From positions 1-64,000 of the forward strand of contig NZ_FNAN01000003.1 in NCBI RefSeq assembly GCF_900101885.1: a stretch of DNA of 64,000 nt, given 5' to 3'. Below, in pieces: positions 52,990-63,019 of the stretch; position 1 is the first letter of the stretch; each line of letters starts with the position of its first letter. The DNA is from Dyadobacter soli (GTDB taxonomy: Bacteria > Bacteroidota > Bacteroidia > Cytophagales > Spirosomataceae). Below the pieces are notes generated by a model. It searched no databases. It was not told the origin of the DNA and saw only the letters and a program-made list of their open reading frames with translations. The translations under genes were made by a program, and so were the position numbers.

Positions 52990-53946
52990 ATGACCAAAGT
53001 AACCGAGTACATTCGCCGCGCCGAAGGAAAAACCTTATTCTCGATCGAGATCATCCCACCACTAAAAGGGCAGAATATCAATGAACTGCTGAACTCCATT
53101 GAGCCTTTGATGGAATTCAATCCCCCGTTTGTAGATGTGACATACCACCGCGAAGAGCTGATCGACAGGGTCGGACCGGACGGTACGATTGAGCGCATTC
53201 CCATCCGCAAGCGCCCCGGCACAGTCGGAATCTGCGCGCGGCTTATGGAGCGTTTCAAAGTGGATGCGGTACCGCACGTGATTTGTGGTGGTTTTACCAA
53301 AGATGAAACCGAAGATGTGCTCATCGACCTGCATTACCTGGGCATCGACAATGTGCTCGTGCTGCGAGGCGACGCCGAACGGTCTGCCGGGGTTTTTAAG
53401 CCGAAACCGGGCGGGCATTCGTATGCGTCCGAGCTGGTAACGCAGGTGGATAATATGAATAAGGGAATGCTGCTCAACGCCGAAACGGAAATGTCGCCGA
53501 CCGACTTCTGCATCGGCGTGGCCGGTTATCCTGAAATGCATTTCGAGGCGACGTCATTCGACTCGGATTATGCGGCTTTGAAAAAGAAAGTAGACCTCGG
53601 CGCCAATTACATTGTGACGCAGATGTTTTTTGATAACCAGAAGTATTTCGGCTTCGTGGAGCGCTGCCGCGCCGAAGGCATTACCGTGCCGATTATCCCG
53701 GGCCTGAAACCCATTTCAACCAAGAAACAATTGCATGTCCTGGCTGATATTTTTCACCTGGAATTTCCGCTGGACCTGGTTAAAGAAGTGGAGCGATGCG
53801 CTAGCGATAAGGAAGTACGTCAGGTAGGCGTCGAATGGGGCATTCAGCAATGCAAGGAGCTACTGGCGTATGGCGTGCCCGTGCTGCATTTTTACACAAT
53901 GGGTAAATCCGATAACGTTTCGCAGATCGCCCGCGGCGTGTTCTGA
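52990..53946 (+). CDS. metF: Methylenetetrahydrofolate reductase
   Basis: A 318-residue TIM-barrel flavoprotein making 5-methyl-THF for methionine synthesis. ATG 52990 begins MTKVTEYIRRAEGKTLFSIE; the frame back to 52948 crosses the terminator T-run and is not used. Conserved blocks are FSIEIIPPLKGQNINELLNS, DVTYHREE, VPHVICGGFTKDETEDVLID, DNVLVLRGDAE and FCIGVAGYPEMHFEA, then QMFFDNQKYFGFVERCRAEG. It sits behind the structured leader and is followed by the convergent ybjQ-like gene. Confidence 0.95.
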   Translation: MTKVTEYIRRAEGKTLFSIEIIPPLKGQNINELLNSIEPLMEFNPPFVDVTYHREELIDRVGPDGTIERIPIRKRPGTVGICARLMERFKVDAVPHVICGGFTKDETEDVLIDLHYLGIDNVLVLRGDAERSAGVFKPKPGGHSYASELVTQVDNMNKGMLLNAETEMSPTDFCIGVAGYPEMHFEATSFDSDYAALKKKVDLGANYIVTQMFFDNQKYFGFVERCRAEGITVPIIPGLKPISTKKQLHVLADIFHLEFPLDLVKEVERCASDKEVRQVGVEWGIQQCKELLAYGVPVLHFYTMGKSDNVSQIARGVF

Positions 53947-53993
53947 TCAATCAGCGCGCTGCATAATGCATGCCGCAATGCGCGGCTGCCATT

Positions 53994-54314
53994 TTACTCG
54001 TAGCAAACCGCGGTACCATTGGCGCTCACCATGAGCATGGAGCTGCCGTTTCCGATCGTTTCGAGGTCGATATCCACGCCGATTACCGCATTGGCGCCCA
54101 GGCGCTGTGCCTGCTCCATCATCTCGCGGATGGCAATGCTTTTGGCTTCGCGCAGGCCCTGCTCGTACGAGCCAGAGCGCCCGCCTACCACGTCGCGTAT
54201 GCCTGCGAGGAAGTCTTTGACGAAATTGGCCCCGATAATGGCTTCACCATTCACCAGTCCGATATACTTAATGATTCTTTTACCTTCGATATTCGGGGTA
54301 GTAGTAACAAGCAT
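53994..54314 (-). CDS. YbjQ/UPF0145-family protein
   Basis: A 106-residue protein matching the YbjQ family: [57 protein letters not shown], and the tail [20 protein letters not shown] with TAVCYE. Family members form pentamers and are annotated as putative heavy-metal-binding proteins, but function is unproven. It stands alone on the minus strand, convergent with metF. Confidence 0.93.
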   Translation of the reverse strand: MLVTTTPNIEGKRIIKYIGLVNGEAIIGANFVKDFLAGIRDVVGGRSGSYEQGLREAKSIAIREMMEQAQRLGANAVIGVDIDLETIGNGSSMLMVSANGTAVCYE

Positions 54315-54487
54315 GCGATTTCAGGTTTGATTGGTGTTGATTTTTGACCGGCCAAATTACGGTTTTTGTCAAAGAGGCGGCTGAAAATAATGGTTTAGCG
54401 GCAAAGTAGCACGAGTTCGGGGTAAATTTTGGGTATAATCGTTAGTTTTGCCCTTTGACCAAATTTTGAGTAGTAAAACAATTTATA

Positions 54488-55066
54488 ATGGAACAGACAG
54501 TAGAAACCATTAATCATATCATCCGCACACGCCGGGCTATTTTTCCACCGAATTACATCCAGAAAGAGATCCCGCAGGAAGTGATCGAAAATATCCTTGA
54601 AAACGCCAACTACGCGCCTACCCACAAGCGCACGGAGCCTTGGCGTTTCATCGTGTTCAGAGGTCAGGAGAAATTGCAGCACCTGGCGAGCTTCTTCATG
54701 GAGCGCTACCGCAACAATACGCCCGCAGAGTCATTCTCGCAGGCGCGCTACGAGGCTGCCGGTGAGAAAATCCTGAAATCGGCCTGTGTGATTGCCATTA
54801 ATGTTGAACTACACCCGAACGACCTGCCCGAATGGGAAGAAACGGCGGCGGTAGCTTGTGCGGTACAAAATATGTGGCTTACGGCTACGGCTTACGGTGT
54901 AGGCTCGTATTGGAGCAGCCCTGCGGTACTCAAAGAACTCGGCGAATACCTCGAACTGCCCGAAGGCCAGAAATGCCTCGGCCTCTACTACCTCGGCTAC
55001 CACAATGCGCCTGAGACACCGGTACGCCGCAACAGCACCATCGAGGAAAAAATCACCTGGGCCTGA
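54488..55066 (+). CDS. Nitroreductase-family flavoprotein
   Basis: A 192-residue FMN enzyme. The N-terminal RTRRAIFPPNYIQKEIPQEV carries the FMN-phosphate arginines and APTHKRTEPWRFIVFRG the isoalloxazine site; AVACAVQNMWLTATAYGVGS and LGYHNAPETPVRRNSTIEEK complete the fold. Substrate unknown. Its TGA is 2 bp before the ATG of an ABC ATPase gene, so the two are co-transcribed. It is distinct in sequence from the nitroreductase at 6254. Confidence 0.92.
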   Translation: MEQTVETINHIIRTRRAIFPPNYIQKEIPQEVIENILENANYAPTHKRTEPWRFIVFRGQEKLQHLASFFMERYRNNTPAESFSQARYEAAGEKILKSACVIAINVELHPNDLPEWEETAAVACAVQNMWLTATAYGVGSYWSSPAVLKELGEYLELPEGQKCLGLYYLGYHNAPETPVRRNSTIEEKITWA

Positions 55067-55068
55067 GC

Positions 55069-56046
55069 ATGAAACAGTCCCGACCGACCCTGCGTGCGAA
55101 GCAGATCACCAAAGCATTTGGTAGCGATACGGTACTTTCCGGTGTGGATATTGATCTCGCGCCGGGCGAGTGGCTGGGTATCCTGGGTGAAAGCGGGTCG
55201 GGGAAAAGCACCTTGCTACGCATTCTGGGGCGTTTCCTGGATGCGGAGCAAGGTGATGTTTTTTTCAAAGGGCAATTGCTGAAACCCGTCGCGGGTGAGC
55301 TGATGCCCGGGCATGAGGCGATAAGGCTCATCCATCAGGAGTTTGAATTGTTTCCTAATCAAACGGTCGCGGAGAATATCGCTTACTCGCTGCGCTTCTA
55401 CGAGCCCGACTACCGACTTGAAAAAGTGGCGGAGCTTTTGGAAACGACCGCATTGAAAAACGTCAAAGACCGCAAAGCGAAACTGCTATCCGGCGGTGAA
55501 AAACAGCGCACGGCCATTGCCAAGGCCATTGCCGAAATGCCCGACGTGCTGCTGCTCGACGAGCCGTTCGCGCATTTGGACAACCATAACCGCCGCGTAC
55601 TCGCGGACGCGATCGAACGCCTGCGCCGACAGCAGAAAATGAGCTGCATATTCGTCACGCACGAAGCCGCGGACGCATTGGCCTGGTCGGACAGGATTGC
55701 CGTGCTGCGCGACGGGCAGATTATCCAGATCGGTACCCCTCAGGAAGTTTATAACAACCCCATTAACAGCTACGTAGCCGAACTGACGGGCGACATTAAC
55801 TGGCTCGCCGGGGATAAGCACAAAAAGCAGTTTTACATTCGCCCGGAAAAGATCAAGCCGACGCGTAATCCTGAAAAAAGCCGCTGGGCTGGCAAAGTAG
55901 AAGCCATGCGTTTCCACGGTAACCACTGGGAAATCCGTTGTGTGAAAGGGAAGGAGCAATTGTCTTTTTACAGAAGCAAACCCGACCTCGAAATCGGGCA
56001 GGAAGTGCATTTGACTTACGCTTCCAAAGACCTCAAAAGCATTTAA
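55069..56046 (+). CDS. ABC transporter ATP-binding protein with C-terminal TOBE-like domain
   Basis: A 325-residue ATPase. Walker A GESGSGKST spans 40-48; the signature LSGGEKQR starts at 140; Walker B DVLLLDEPFAHLD lies at 159-171; the switch histidine is in FVTHEAADALAW. The extension of about 90 residues after the ATPase core (NWLAGDKHKKQFYIRPEKIK to the end) is a TOBE-like regulatory domain as in PotA/MalK-type importers. No permease or binding protein lies nearby, and the 2-bp coupling to a nitroreductase gives no substrate clue. Confidence 0.9.
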   Translation: MKQSRPTLRAKQITKAFGSDTVLSGVDIDLAPGEWLGILGESGSGKSTLLRILGRFLDAEQGDVFFKGQLLKPVAGELMPGHEAIRLIHQEFELFPNQTVAENIAYSLRFYEPDYRLEKVAELLETTALKNVKDRKAKLLSGGEKQRTAIAKAIAEMPDVLLLDEPFAHLDNHNRRVLADAIERLRRQQKMSCIFVTHEAADALAWSDRIAVLRDGQIIQIGTPQEVYNNPINSYVAELTGDINWLAGDKHKKQFYIRPEKIKPTRNPEKSRWAGKVEAMRFHGNHWEIRCVKGKEQLSFYRSKPDLEIGQEVHLTYASKDLKSI

Positions 56047-56052
56047 CCCGCA

Positions 56053-58569
56053 TTACAATTTAAACCAGAAGGAAATCTTCACCGCGAACGGCGTTACATT
56101 CGGGTTATCCAGGTAGGTAAGGCGGTGAATGAAATCGACGCGGCCGGTGCGGAAAATGTTGTCGATCCCGTAGCCGAGTTCGATGTAGGGTTTCCGGGTC
56201 AATGGATTGAATGCTACGTTTTGACCGGTTTCATCGGTTGTAGTCGTCAGCGACTCGTTAGCTTTACTGATACTTCCATAAAACAGCCTGCCGGTGGCCA
56301 GCATTCTCAATTTCAGCTTTTTGATAGCGGGAATGCGGTTCAATATAAATCCTTCAAAATTATGCTCCATGCGCAGCGCAAAATACCGGTCGCTGATGAA
56401 CTCGAAATAGCGCATGAGGTTAAATGCATTTTCGACATAAAAGAACGACTCGTTCCCCAGCGGCGTATAAAGCAGCGGGTAGGGCAGGGTGGAAGGAATA
56501 TAGCCGAATGTGACATTATAATAGGTACGCCCGATCACCCCCGCGCGGAAGCTCTGCCGGATATTGAAAGAGAACTTATTATAATTAAAATCCCCGCCCA
56601 GCAAATGCTTGAAACCGTGCGTGTAGCGTAACGTGAACGCCGGTGAATTGCCATTCCCCATGCTAATGCGCTCATTATCATTCAAAAGGAACGTTTCTTT
56701 TTGCGCCAGCCGGGCTTCGAAATTGACTTCGGTAATGTCGAACGCGCTCTTCACCGGTGAATCCGCGCCCGCGGCCGGGTCGGTGCGGTAGGTGAATGCA
56801 AAGAGCGGATCGAATGTGCGGTGGCGTAGCTGCACGCTACCGGTAAGGCCCTTGACGACTTCCCTTTTGAAATACGCGGAAATATCCTGCTGCCAATACG
56901 GCCGCCGAAACGCCCCGAATCGAGATAATGCCCCGAAAATCGTACTCGGGCCGATCGCATCGGGCGATAACCCAAGCCGTTCGAGGTCTTTGGAATAGGC
57001 GATGCCGGCCATGGTCCAGGGTTTCCGGCTGATGATGTAGTCTAGTCCGCCGCCGTACTTGAAATCGTGGTCACGTGTGCCGTATGCGCCATAACCGCTG
57101 AAAATCCACTTTTTGCTGAATCCCGGGTCGGTACGGAAGCCGAGGCGGAAGCGATGGCCTTCTACCTTATTATTAGCATACAAAAACAGGTATGGCCCGA
57201 CGTCGATGTTCCATTTGTCGATCCTTTTGTAGCCATTGACGAAAATATTAAGCAGCTCGGTGTAGGTTTTCACAACAGGCAATGCTTTCAAAGAATCGAC
57301 CAGTTCGAATGTCAGCTTTTCGGTCGGGCTGAGGTCTTCCGGGCGGCTTTTGGCCCAGAAAGTGGAATCATGATCGCGGTAGTTGTCCGCCAGCTCGATG
57401 GCGGTATCATAAAAGCGGCTTTCGCGCGGTGCATTGATTTTGTATTTGGATTGGGCTGAATAGAATTTCAACAGCATGCCCGCGGCTTGGGGCGTAGGCT
57501 CGTCGACGTCGATGAGCACGCGCGTTTTGTGCGGCAGCCAGTTCTTTTCATCGTCGGAGAGTTCGTAGGATTGCTGGATCTTAATGCGGTCGATGTAGTT
57601 CAGGTTAGCCTGCTTATCGACGGTCACATCTATTTGTGTCAATGCAAACGTCTGCCCGTCCACCCACAGCGAGCCGGTGAAAGCAAGGTCCTGCTTCTGC
57701 CGTGGTTCGAATTCGATGTGGTAATCGTAGCCGGCGCCATTGCCGACGCTGTCGGCCAGGTAAAATTCGTAATAAAGCTTCCAGCTATCGGAAATGGGCG
57801 AAACGAAGTCTTTTTGCAGGATATTCAGCCAGTTGTTATAAAAATTGTATTGCTGGAAAGATGAGCCGATGAGCTGCGAAACCACGCTGCCGTCCGTCAG
57901 CCCTACGCCCGAGATTTTCGTTTTGTTGATAACCTCTTTCTTTTTCTGCGGATCGCGGCGGTAAAAAACATCGGAAACCGACTCGGAAATGAAGATCGGA
58001 ATGATCGTCTCACCGTTTTCGCCTTTCACCTCGTCGAACTTTTCGAGGACGTGCGTCATTTTTTTGACCGTTTTCCGGCGTCTGAACCCACTCGAAAGAT
58101 TATCGATATCGATCTGGATTTTGTTGTAAGCCTGGTATTCGTAGGCGGTAAGTTCGTCGGCATTGTTAGCTTTTTTGCGGGCCATGATCTTGCGCATGAC
58201 GGCGTAGGCCGGGTTTTCGCCTGCCAGGATTTTTACCTCGCGCAGCTGTGTCGTGCCCGGTGAAAGCTGAAAATCGATCACCTGCTCGGCCACATTCGGT
58301 GCAATGGCCTTGCTACGGCCGGTGTAGCCGACGTAAGTTACGCTAATCGAGTCCGCAGGAGGGGTAAATTGGAGCTCGTAAATGCCGTCAAAATTGGTGT
58401 TGGTCCCGCCGAGCTGCCCGCGAATACCGAGGTTGGCAAATGGAATAGGATCGCCCGTGGAAGCATCGGTGACGCGGCCTTTGATGGTAAATGTGGTTTG
58501 TGAAAAGCCCGTTGTGCAAAAGAGGCCAAGGAAAAGGATCAGGGCGGCTATGTTCCGGCTCGGCCTCAT
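56053..58569 (-). CDS. DUF5686 / carboxypeptidase-regulatory-like outer-membrane protein
   Basis: An 838-residue exported protein with a signal peptide to about residue 24 (ALILFLGLFCTTGFSQ). A CarboxypepD_reg module follows (GRVTDASTGDPIPFANLGI, then ISVTYVGYTGRSKAI), then LREVKILAGENPAYAVMRKI, the conserved junction of DUF5686 proteins. The long C-terminal half is a run of amphipathic strands ending FAVKISFWFKL with the terminal aromatic expected of an outer-membrane barrel. It overlaps the upstream sanA stop by 4 bp (58566-58569), so the two are co-translated. It parallels the gene at 2588. Confidence 0.87.
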   Translation of the reverse strand: MRPSRNIAALILFLGLFCTTGFSQTTFTIKGRVTDASTGDPIPFANLGIRGQLGGTNTNFDGIYELQFTPPADSISVTYVGYTGRSKAIAPNVAEQVIDFQLSPGTTQLREVKILAGENPAYAVMRKIMARKKANNADELTAYEYQAYNKIQIDIDNLSSGFRRRKTVKKMTHVLEKFDEVKGENGETIIPIFISESVSDVFYRRDPQKKKEVINKTKISGVGLTDGSVVSQLIGSSFQQYNFYNNWLNILQKDFVSPISDSWKLYYEFYLADSVGNGAGYDYHIEFEPRQKQDLAFTGSLWVDGQTFALTQIDVTVDKQANLNYIDRIKIQQSYELSDDEKNWLPHKTRVLIDVDEPTPQAAGMLLKFYSAQSKYKINAPRESRFYDTAIELADNYRDHDSTFWAKSRPEDLSPTEKLTFELVDSLKALPVVKTYTELLNIFVNGYKRIDKWNIDVGPYLFLYANNKVEGHRFRLGFRTDPGFSKKWIFSGYGAYGTRDHDFKYGGGLDYIISRKPWTMAGIAYSKDLERLGLSPDAIGPSTIFGALSRFGAFRRPYWQQDISAYFKREVVKGLTGSVQLRHRTFDPLFAFTYRTDPAAGADSPVKSAFDITEVNFEARLAQKETFLLNDNERISMGNGNSPAFTLRYTHGFKHLLGGDFNYNKFSFNIRQSFRAGVIGRTYYNVTFGYIPSTLPYPLLYTPLGNESFFYVENAFNLMRYFEFISDRYFALRMEHNFEGFILNRIPAIKKLKLRMLATGRLFYGSISKANESLTTTTDETGQNVAFNPLTRKPYIELGYGIDNIFRTGRVDFIHRLTYLDNPNVTPFAVKISFWFKL

Positions 58570-59216
58570 TCCTCATGCTCATTTTTACCGATTTGAATAT
58601 TGGAAGTCACGTCCGCAGCCGGGCGCAGGATGTGCACGTCGAGCACGGCTTTCGGGCGCGCCAGGTACTCGCGCACAAGCGTGCGGAACGAGTAGCCGTC
58701 GGGAACGTCCTGTGCTGCGAATGAAATGGCGTTAATCCCTTCATTGTGAGCAATGTATAATGCCCGTGCGTTGTGGAAATTCTGTGAAATGATGGTGAAG
58801 TTATCCTGATTGAAAACCTCTTTGCACCGCACGATCGAATCGAATGTGCGGAAGCCGGCATAATCGAGCGTCATCACATTCTCGGGAATGCCCAGGTTCA
58901 GGAGGGCGCGCTGCATATCCAGCGGTTCATTATAGTATTGCGAGTCGTTGTTCCCGCTGAGGATAATGTATTTGATTTTCCCCTCCTTGAAAAGCCGCGC
59001 GGTAGCCTCCATCCGGTATTTGAAAAAGAGGTTTTCTCCCCCTTTTTCCAACTTTTTGCTGGTGCCGAGCACAAGGGCCACGTCGTTCGGCGGCAGGCTT
59101 TCGATCGAGAAATAGGAGTATTGCCGCGTACAATACACTACCCAGAAATTACAAAGCAGGATGAAAACCATGCAGGCAAATATTAAGGCTAATATGATTT
59201 TGATCAATTTTTTCAC
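58566..59216 (-). CDS. SanA/YdcF-like DUF218 inner-membrane protein
   Basis: A 216-residue protein with one N-terminal membrane anchor (IKIILALIFACMVFILLCNF). The DUF218 domain is clear: DVALVLGTSKKLEKGGENLF, FKYRMEATARLFKEGKIKYI, LSGNNDSQYYNEPLDMQRAL, TLDYAGFRTFDSIVRCKEVF and FTIISQNFHNARALYIAHNE. E. coli SanA of this type affects envelope permeability to vancomycin. Here it heads a two-gene unit with the DUF5686 protein, whose ATG overlaps its stop by 4 bp. Confidence 0.92.
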   Translation of the reverse strand: MKKLIKIILALIFACMVFILLCNFWVVYCTRQYSYFSIESLPPNDVALVLGTSKKLEKGGENLFFKYRMEATARLFKEGKIKYIILSGNNDSQYYNEPLDMQRALLNLGIPENVMTLDYAGFRTFDSIVRCKEVFNQDNFTIISQNFHNARALYIAHNEGINAISFAAQDVPDGYSFRTLVREYLARPKAVLDVHILRPAADVTSNIQIGKNEHEE

Positions 59217-59344
59217 CTGTGCACGCGTTGCCTTTTGAATTCCTGGAAATTCTGCCGGGTTGCGTACATCATCAATATAACTGATATACGCAACCGACGG
59301 GTATTCATGTTGCTAATGGATGAGTAACCGGAGTCGCCGGGTTA

Positions 59345-62152
59345 TCATTCGAACAATCCGAGCTGGCTTTTCGAATCCGAATCCTTTTTGGGGCTCTTCT
59401 TTGGTTTTGCGGGCTCCGTGTCGGCTGACTCTTCCCCGTTTTCCGAATCCTCTGCGCTGTCCTTATCGTCTTCCGGACTAACAGTATTTTCCGTCAAAGC
59501 ATTCGCGGCAGCGGAATCGTCCGCCGGGTCGCCAGCCGCCGGACCGCCGGTCGCCGGATCGCCGGCAGCCGGATCGTCCGCCGGTTCGCCGGAATTGTCT
59601 GCGTCGGTAGTTTCATCGCTAACCGCTTCTTCCGCGGGTTCATCCGCAGCTACTGCGAGCGGTTCGAGCCAGCGGATTTCCTTGAACTTGTCGTTCGGGA
59701 TACGGTTACCCTGGGCACGCCAGCCGCGGATATCGACCATTTCTTCCACCAGGTATTCTTCGGTACTCTGCTCTTTCTGGGCTGTTTTCGGGTAAACGAT
59801 TTCCAGGCGCGGACGAGTATCCGTGCTGGCGAGGATCAGCTTGCTGTTTTTGGCATCACTGATGAAAAGGAATTTCTTTTCGAGCGAAGAAGTCTCGATG
59901 TTGAACCTTTTGATAAAATGCTGTTTGCCCCCGCCATCAAAATAAATGGCGGTTATCGGCAACTTGGTATCGAATTTCTTGACCAGCAACACCTCGTGCG
60001 GCTCATAATGGTTGGTCAGGTCGAAGTTGGTCAGCTCGTAGCTGCCGTCTTTGTAAATGACCACGATATTGTCGGTCGGGCCGAAGTTGCCGAGGTATTC
60101 ACCACGTTCGTCGCGGTTCAGGCGACCGATGATCGGGTCGAACCACATATCCACACCGCCCAATGTAGAGCGGCCGGCGGATTTTAGCGTAAGTTTCCTG
60201 ACAGGATATTTGGTCAGAATGTTACCCATCGCGCTCCGGTTTTTAATCAGCAGCTCCGCAAAGTTGTAGTCGAACTGCTTGACCTTCGCTTTGCTTTGCG
60301 CTTGAAGGTTAACCGTAATCACCTCGGCCTCGCCATTGTCATTCGCCGTGAAATAGGTAATCTTCGACTTGGGCGTTCCCTGCGTGAGCTCGTACTCGCG
60401 GTCGCGCGTAATGGCCGTCACCTGGAAGCGCTTCGCGTACGAAACACCCGTTTTGCCATCGACATACACCAGGTTATAAACCTTCCTCTCGTCGTTTTTA
60501 AGGAAAACAGCACAGTGGATAATGTCTTTACCGACAAAAACCTTGTCCTGCACCTTGGTCACTACGCATCGGCCATCGCCACGGAACACGATAATGTCGT
60601 CGATATCCGAGCAATCCATTACGTATTCATCCTTTTTCAAACCATAACCTACAAAACCTTCTGCCCGGTTAACGTACAGTTTCTGGTTGTTGGCCGCCAC
60701 CACATTTGCGGCGATTTGGTTGAATGCGCGGATTTCCGTCCTTCTGCCTCTTCCTTTGCCATATTTTTTCAACAACTCACGGAAATACTCGATCGCGAAA
60801 CGGGTAATGTGCGCCAGATTATCCTCGGTTTCGGCGAGGTCTTCCTGCCATTTGCGCATCAGTTCGTCGGCTTTGAAACCGTCGTATTTCGAAATCCTTT
60901 TTATGCGGATTTCGGTCAGCTCTACAATGTCGTCGTCGGTGATTTCGCGGTAGAATTGCGGCTTGTATGGTTCCAGCCCTTTATCGATCGTGCGGATTAC
61001 CGCTTCGAAAGTTTCGCATTCCTCAATATCGCGGTAAATGCGGTTTTCGATGAAAATCTTTTCGAGCGAGCCGTAAAGTATTTTTTCCAGCAATGCCAGC
61101 CGCTTGATTTCCAGCTCGCGCTGCAAGAGGTGGACGGTTTGCTGGGTATTGTATTTCAAAATCTCGGTTACGCCGACGAAATGCGGTTTTTCCGAAATAA
61201 TGATACACGCATTCGGTGAAATGGAAACCTCGCATTCTGTAAATGCGTACAAGGCATCCATTGTAATGTCGGGCGAAACGCCGGGCGCGAGGTGCACCTG
61301 GATTTCCACATCCGCGGCGGTGTTATCCACCACTTTTTTAATCTTGATCTTACCCGCATCGTTCGCCTTGATGATCGATTCGATGAGGGAAGTAGTGGTA
61401 GTACCAAAGGGAATGTCGCGGATCACGAGCATTTTCTTGTCCTCCTCCTCGATCCTGGCACGTACGCGCACTTTTCCGCCCCGATGACCGTCGTTGTAGT
61501 TGGAAATATCGACCTGGCCGCCGGTCAGAAAATCGGGGTAGATCGTGACGTCCTTCCCTTGGAGAATGCTGATAGACGCCTCGATGAGCTCGCAGAAGTT
61601 GTGCGGGAGAATTTTGGTCGACAAACCTACCGCGATACCCTCCACGCCGAGCGTGAGCAGCAGCGGGAATTTAACAGGCAATGTGATCGGTTCGCGTTTA
61701 CGGCCGTCGTAGGAGAGCTGCCATTCGGTGGTATCGTCGTTGAAAACGACGTCTTTACCAAACCGCGAAAGCCGCACCTCGATGTAACGTGCCGCCGCCG
61801 CGCCGTCGCCGGTACGGATATCGCCCCAGTTACCCTGCGTATCGAAAAGCAGCTCCTTTTGACCGATATTGACGATCGCATCATAAATAGACGCGTCGCC
61901 GTGCGGGTGGTACTGCATCGAAGAACCGACCACGTTGGCCACTTTGTTGAAGCGGCCGTCGTCCATTTCGTTGAGCGCGTGCATAATGCGCCGCTGAACG
62001 GGTTTCAGACCGTCTTCGATCGCCGGAACGGCACGTTCCAGAATTACATAAGAGGCATAATCGAGAAACCAGTTTTCGTATAAGCCCGAAATGGGCAGTT
62101 TATCATGCAATCCGCTATCTTCTACGTCGGGCGCAGCTCCGTTTTCGTCCAT
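59345..62152 (-). CDS. Type II topoisomerase subunit A (ParC/GyrA-like)
   Basis: A 935-residue DNA-cleaving subunit. The winged-helix region has AVPAIEDGLKPVQRRIMHAL and the catalytic tyrosine Y123 in AAARYIEVRLSRF; YHPHGDASIYDAIVN, PLLLTLGVEGIAVGLSTKIL and the coiled-coil follow. The C-terminal part lacks an obvious GyrA box, so this is more like ParC of topoisomerase IV. The last about 110 residues are acidic and of low complexity, with GDPATGGPAAGDPADD-type units (DNA 59505-59605), and end KKDSDSKSQLGLFE. The core is of normal length; the tail is the unusual part. Confidence 0.9.
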   Translation of the reverse strand: MDENGAAPDVEDSGLHDKLPISGLYENWFLDYASYVILERAVPAIEDGLKPVQRRIMHALNEMDDGRFNKVANVVGSSMQYHPHGDASIYDAIVNIGQKELLFDTQGNWGDIRTGDGAAAARYIEVRLSRFGKDVVFNDDTTEWQLSYDGRKREPITLPVKFPLLLTLGVEGIAVGLSTKILPHNFCELIEASISILQGKDVTIYPDFLTGGQVDISNYNDGHRGGKVRVRARIEEEDKKMLVIRDIPFGTTTTSLIESIIKANDAGKIKIKKVVDNTAADVEIQVHLAPGVSPDITMDALYAFTECEVSISPNACIIISEKPHFVGVTEILKYNTQQTVHLLQRELEIKRLALLEKILYGSLEKIFIENRIYRDIEECETFEAVIRTIDKGLEPYKPQFYREITDDDIVELTEIRIKRISKYDGFKADELMRKWQEDLAETEDNLAHITRFAIEYFRELLKKYGKGRGRRTEIRAFNQIAANVVAANNQKLYVNRAEGFVGYGLKKDEYVMDCSDIDDIIVFRGDGRCVVTKVQDKVFVGKDIIHCAVFLKNDERKVYNLVYVDGKTGVSYAKRFQVTAITRDREYELTQGTPKSKITYFTANDNGEAEVITVNLQAQSKAKVKQFDYNFAELLIKNRSAMGNILTKYPVRKLTLKSAGRSTLGGVDMWFDPIIGRLNRDERGEYLGNFGPTDNIVVIYKDGSYELTNFDLTNHYEPHEVLLVKKFDTKLPITAIYFDGGGKQHFIKRFNIETSSLEKKFLFISDAKNSKLILASTDTRPRLEIVYPKTAQKEQSTEEYLVEEMVDIRGWRAQGNRIPNDKFKEIRWLEPLAVAADEPAEEAVSDETTDADNSGEPADDPAAGDPATGGPAAGDPADDSAAANALTENTVSPEDDKDSAEDSENGEESADTEPAKPKKSPKKDSDSKSQLGLFE

Positions 62153-62316
62153 AAATGCAGGAGGAACCAGGTTTTAAGTATTCAGAAAAATTTGATCAGC
62201 CATCCGCTTCCCGGTCTTCATGGGGGACTGGCTCATTCAAAAGAAGGAAACAGGGTGAAGTTTACCGGAAGATCAGGTTGAATTAACTGCTAATATAGCA
62301 AAATAAGCGATAAAAC

Positions 62317-62958
62317 TCAGTTGTGCGGCGCATTCAGCACGGCTAGCAGCTCGCTGATCATCATCGCCGTAGCGCCCCAGATTTTATAACCCTGCACCAT
62401 ATAATGCGGCGCATGTACCTGTTCCCCACGTACTTGGATGTCGCTCGATCCGATAATATTAATATCAGAAATTTCTTCCAGTTTGATCTCGAAAATATCT
62501 TCCACCTCGCGCGGGTCAGGGTAGAAGTCGGGGCGATAGGGCATTGCCGCTATAACCGGTAACACGTGAAAGTTGCTGGCGGGAATGAAGAGCTCCGTTA
62601 ATGCACCCAATATCTTCACGTCGGTCAATCGCAAACCGATTTCCTCCTGCGCCTCGCGTAACGCTGTGCGAATCAGGTTCTCATCGCTCAATTCGTACCG
62701 CCCGCCGGGGAACGCGACCTGGCCGCTGTGCACGCCGTCGTACGCCGGACGGAGGATCAGCGGGAAGTGGATTTCGTTCCGATAAGGATAGAACAGGATC
62801 AGTACCGCGCTTTTGCGTGTGCGTGCATTGGGTTTGAAAGTCAGGCGGAGCCGTGACGAAGCCTGCATTACCTGATGGGCGGTCTCACCGGGAAGTGGGA
62901 AAGTTAATTTCTGGGTTAGCTGTTCGGTAAAAGCGGAAAACGATTCCAGTTGGGCCAT
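62317..62958 (-). CDS. Nudix hydrolase, CoA pyrophosphatase type
   Basis: A 213-residue protein. The Nudix box is GGRYELSDENLIRTALREAQ with EEIGL following, matching Gx5Ex7REUxEExGU, and the CoA-type upstream motif is LILRPAYDGVHSGQVAFPGG (the UPF0035 signature). It should hydrolyse CoA and derivatives to 3',5'-ADP and phosphopantetheine. The C-terminus (YKIWGATAMMISELLAVLN) is normal for the family. It is a single gene between topoisomerase A and the DUF2442 pair. Confidence 0.92.
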   Translation of the reverse strand: MAQLESFSAFTEQLTQKLTFPLPGETAHQVMQASSRLRLTFKPNARTRKSAVLILFYPYRNEIHFPLILRPAYDGVHSGQVAFPGGRYELSDENLIRTALREAQEEIGLRLTDVKILGALTELFIPASNFHVLPVIAAMPYRPDFYPDPREVEDIFEIKLEEISDINIIGSSDIQVRGEQVHAPHYMVQGYKIWGATAMMISELLAVLNAPHN

Positions 62959-63019
62959 GTTGGCTGAGGTGTTGAAGAGTTAGGTGGCAGAACATTAAGC
63001 CTAAGTTAATGTACGAAGC

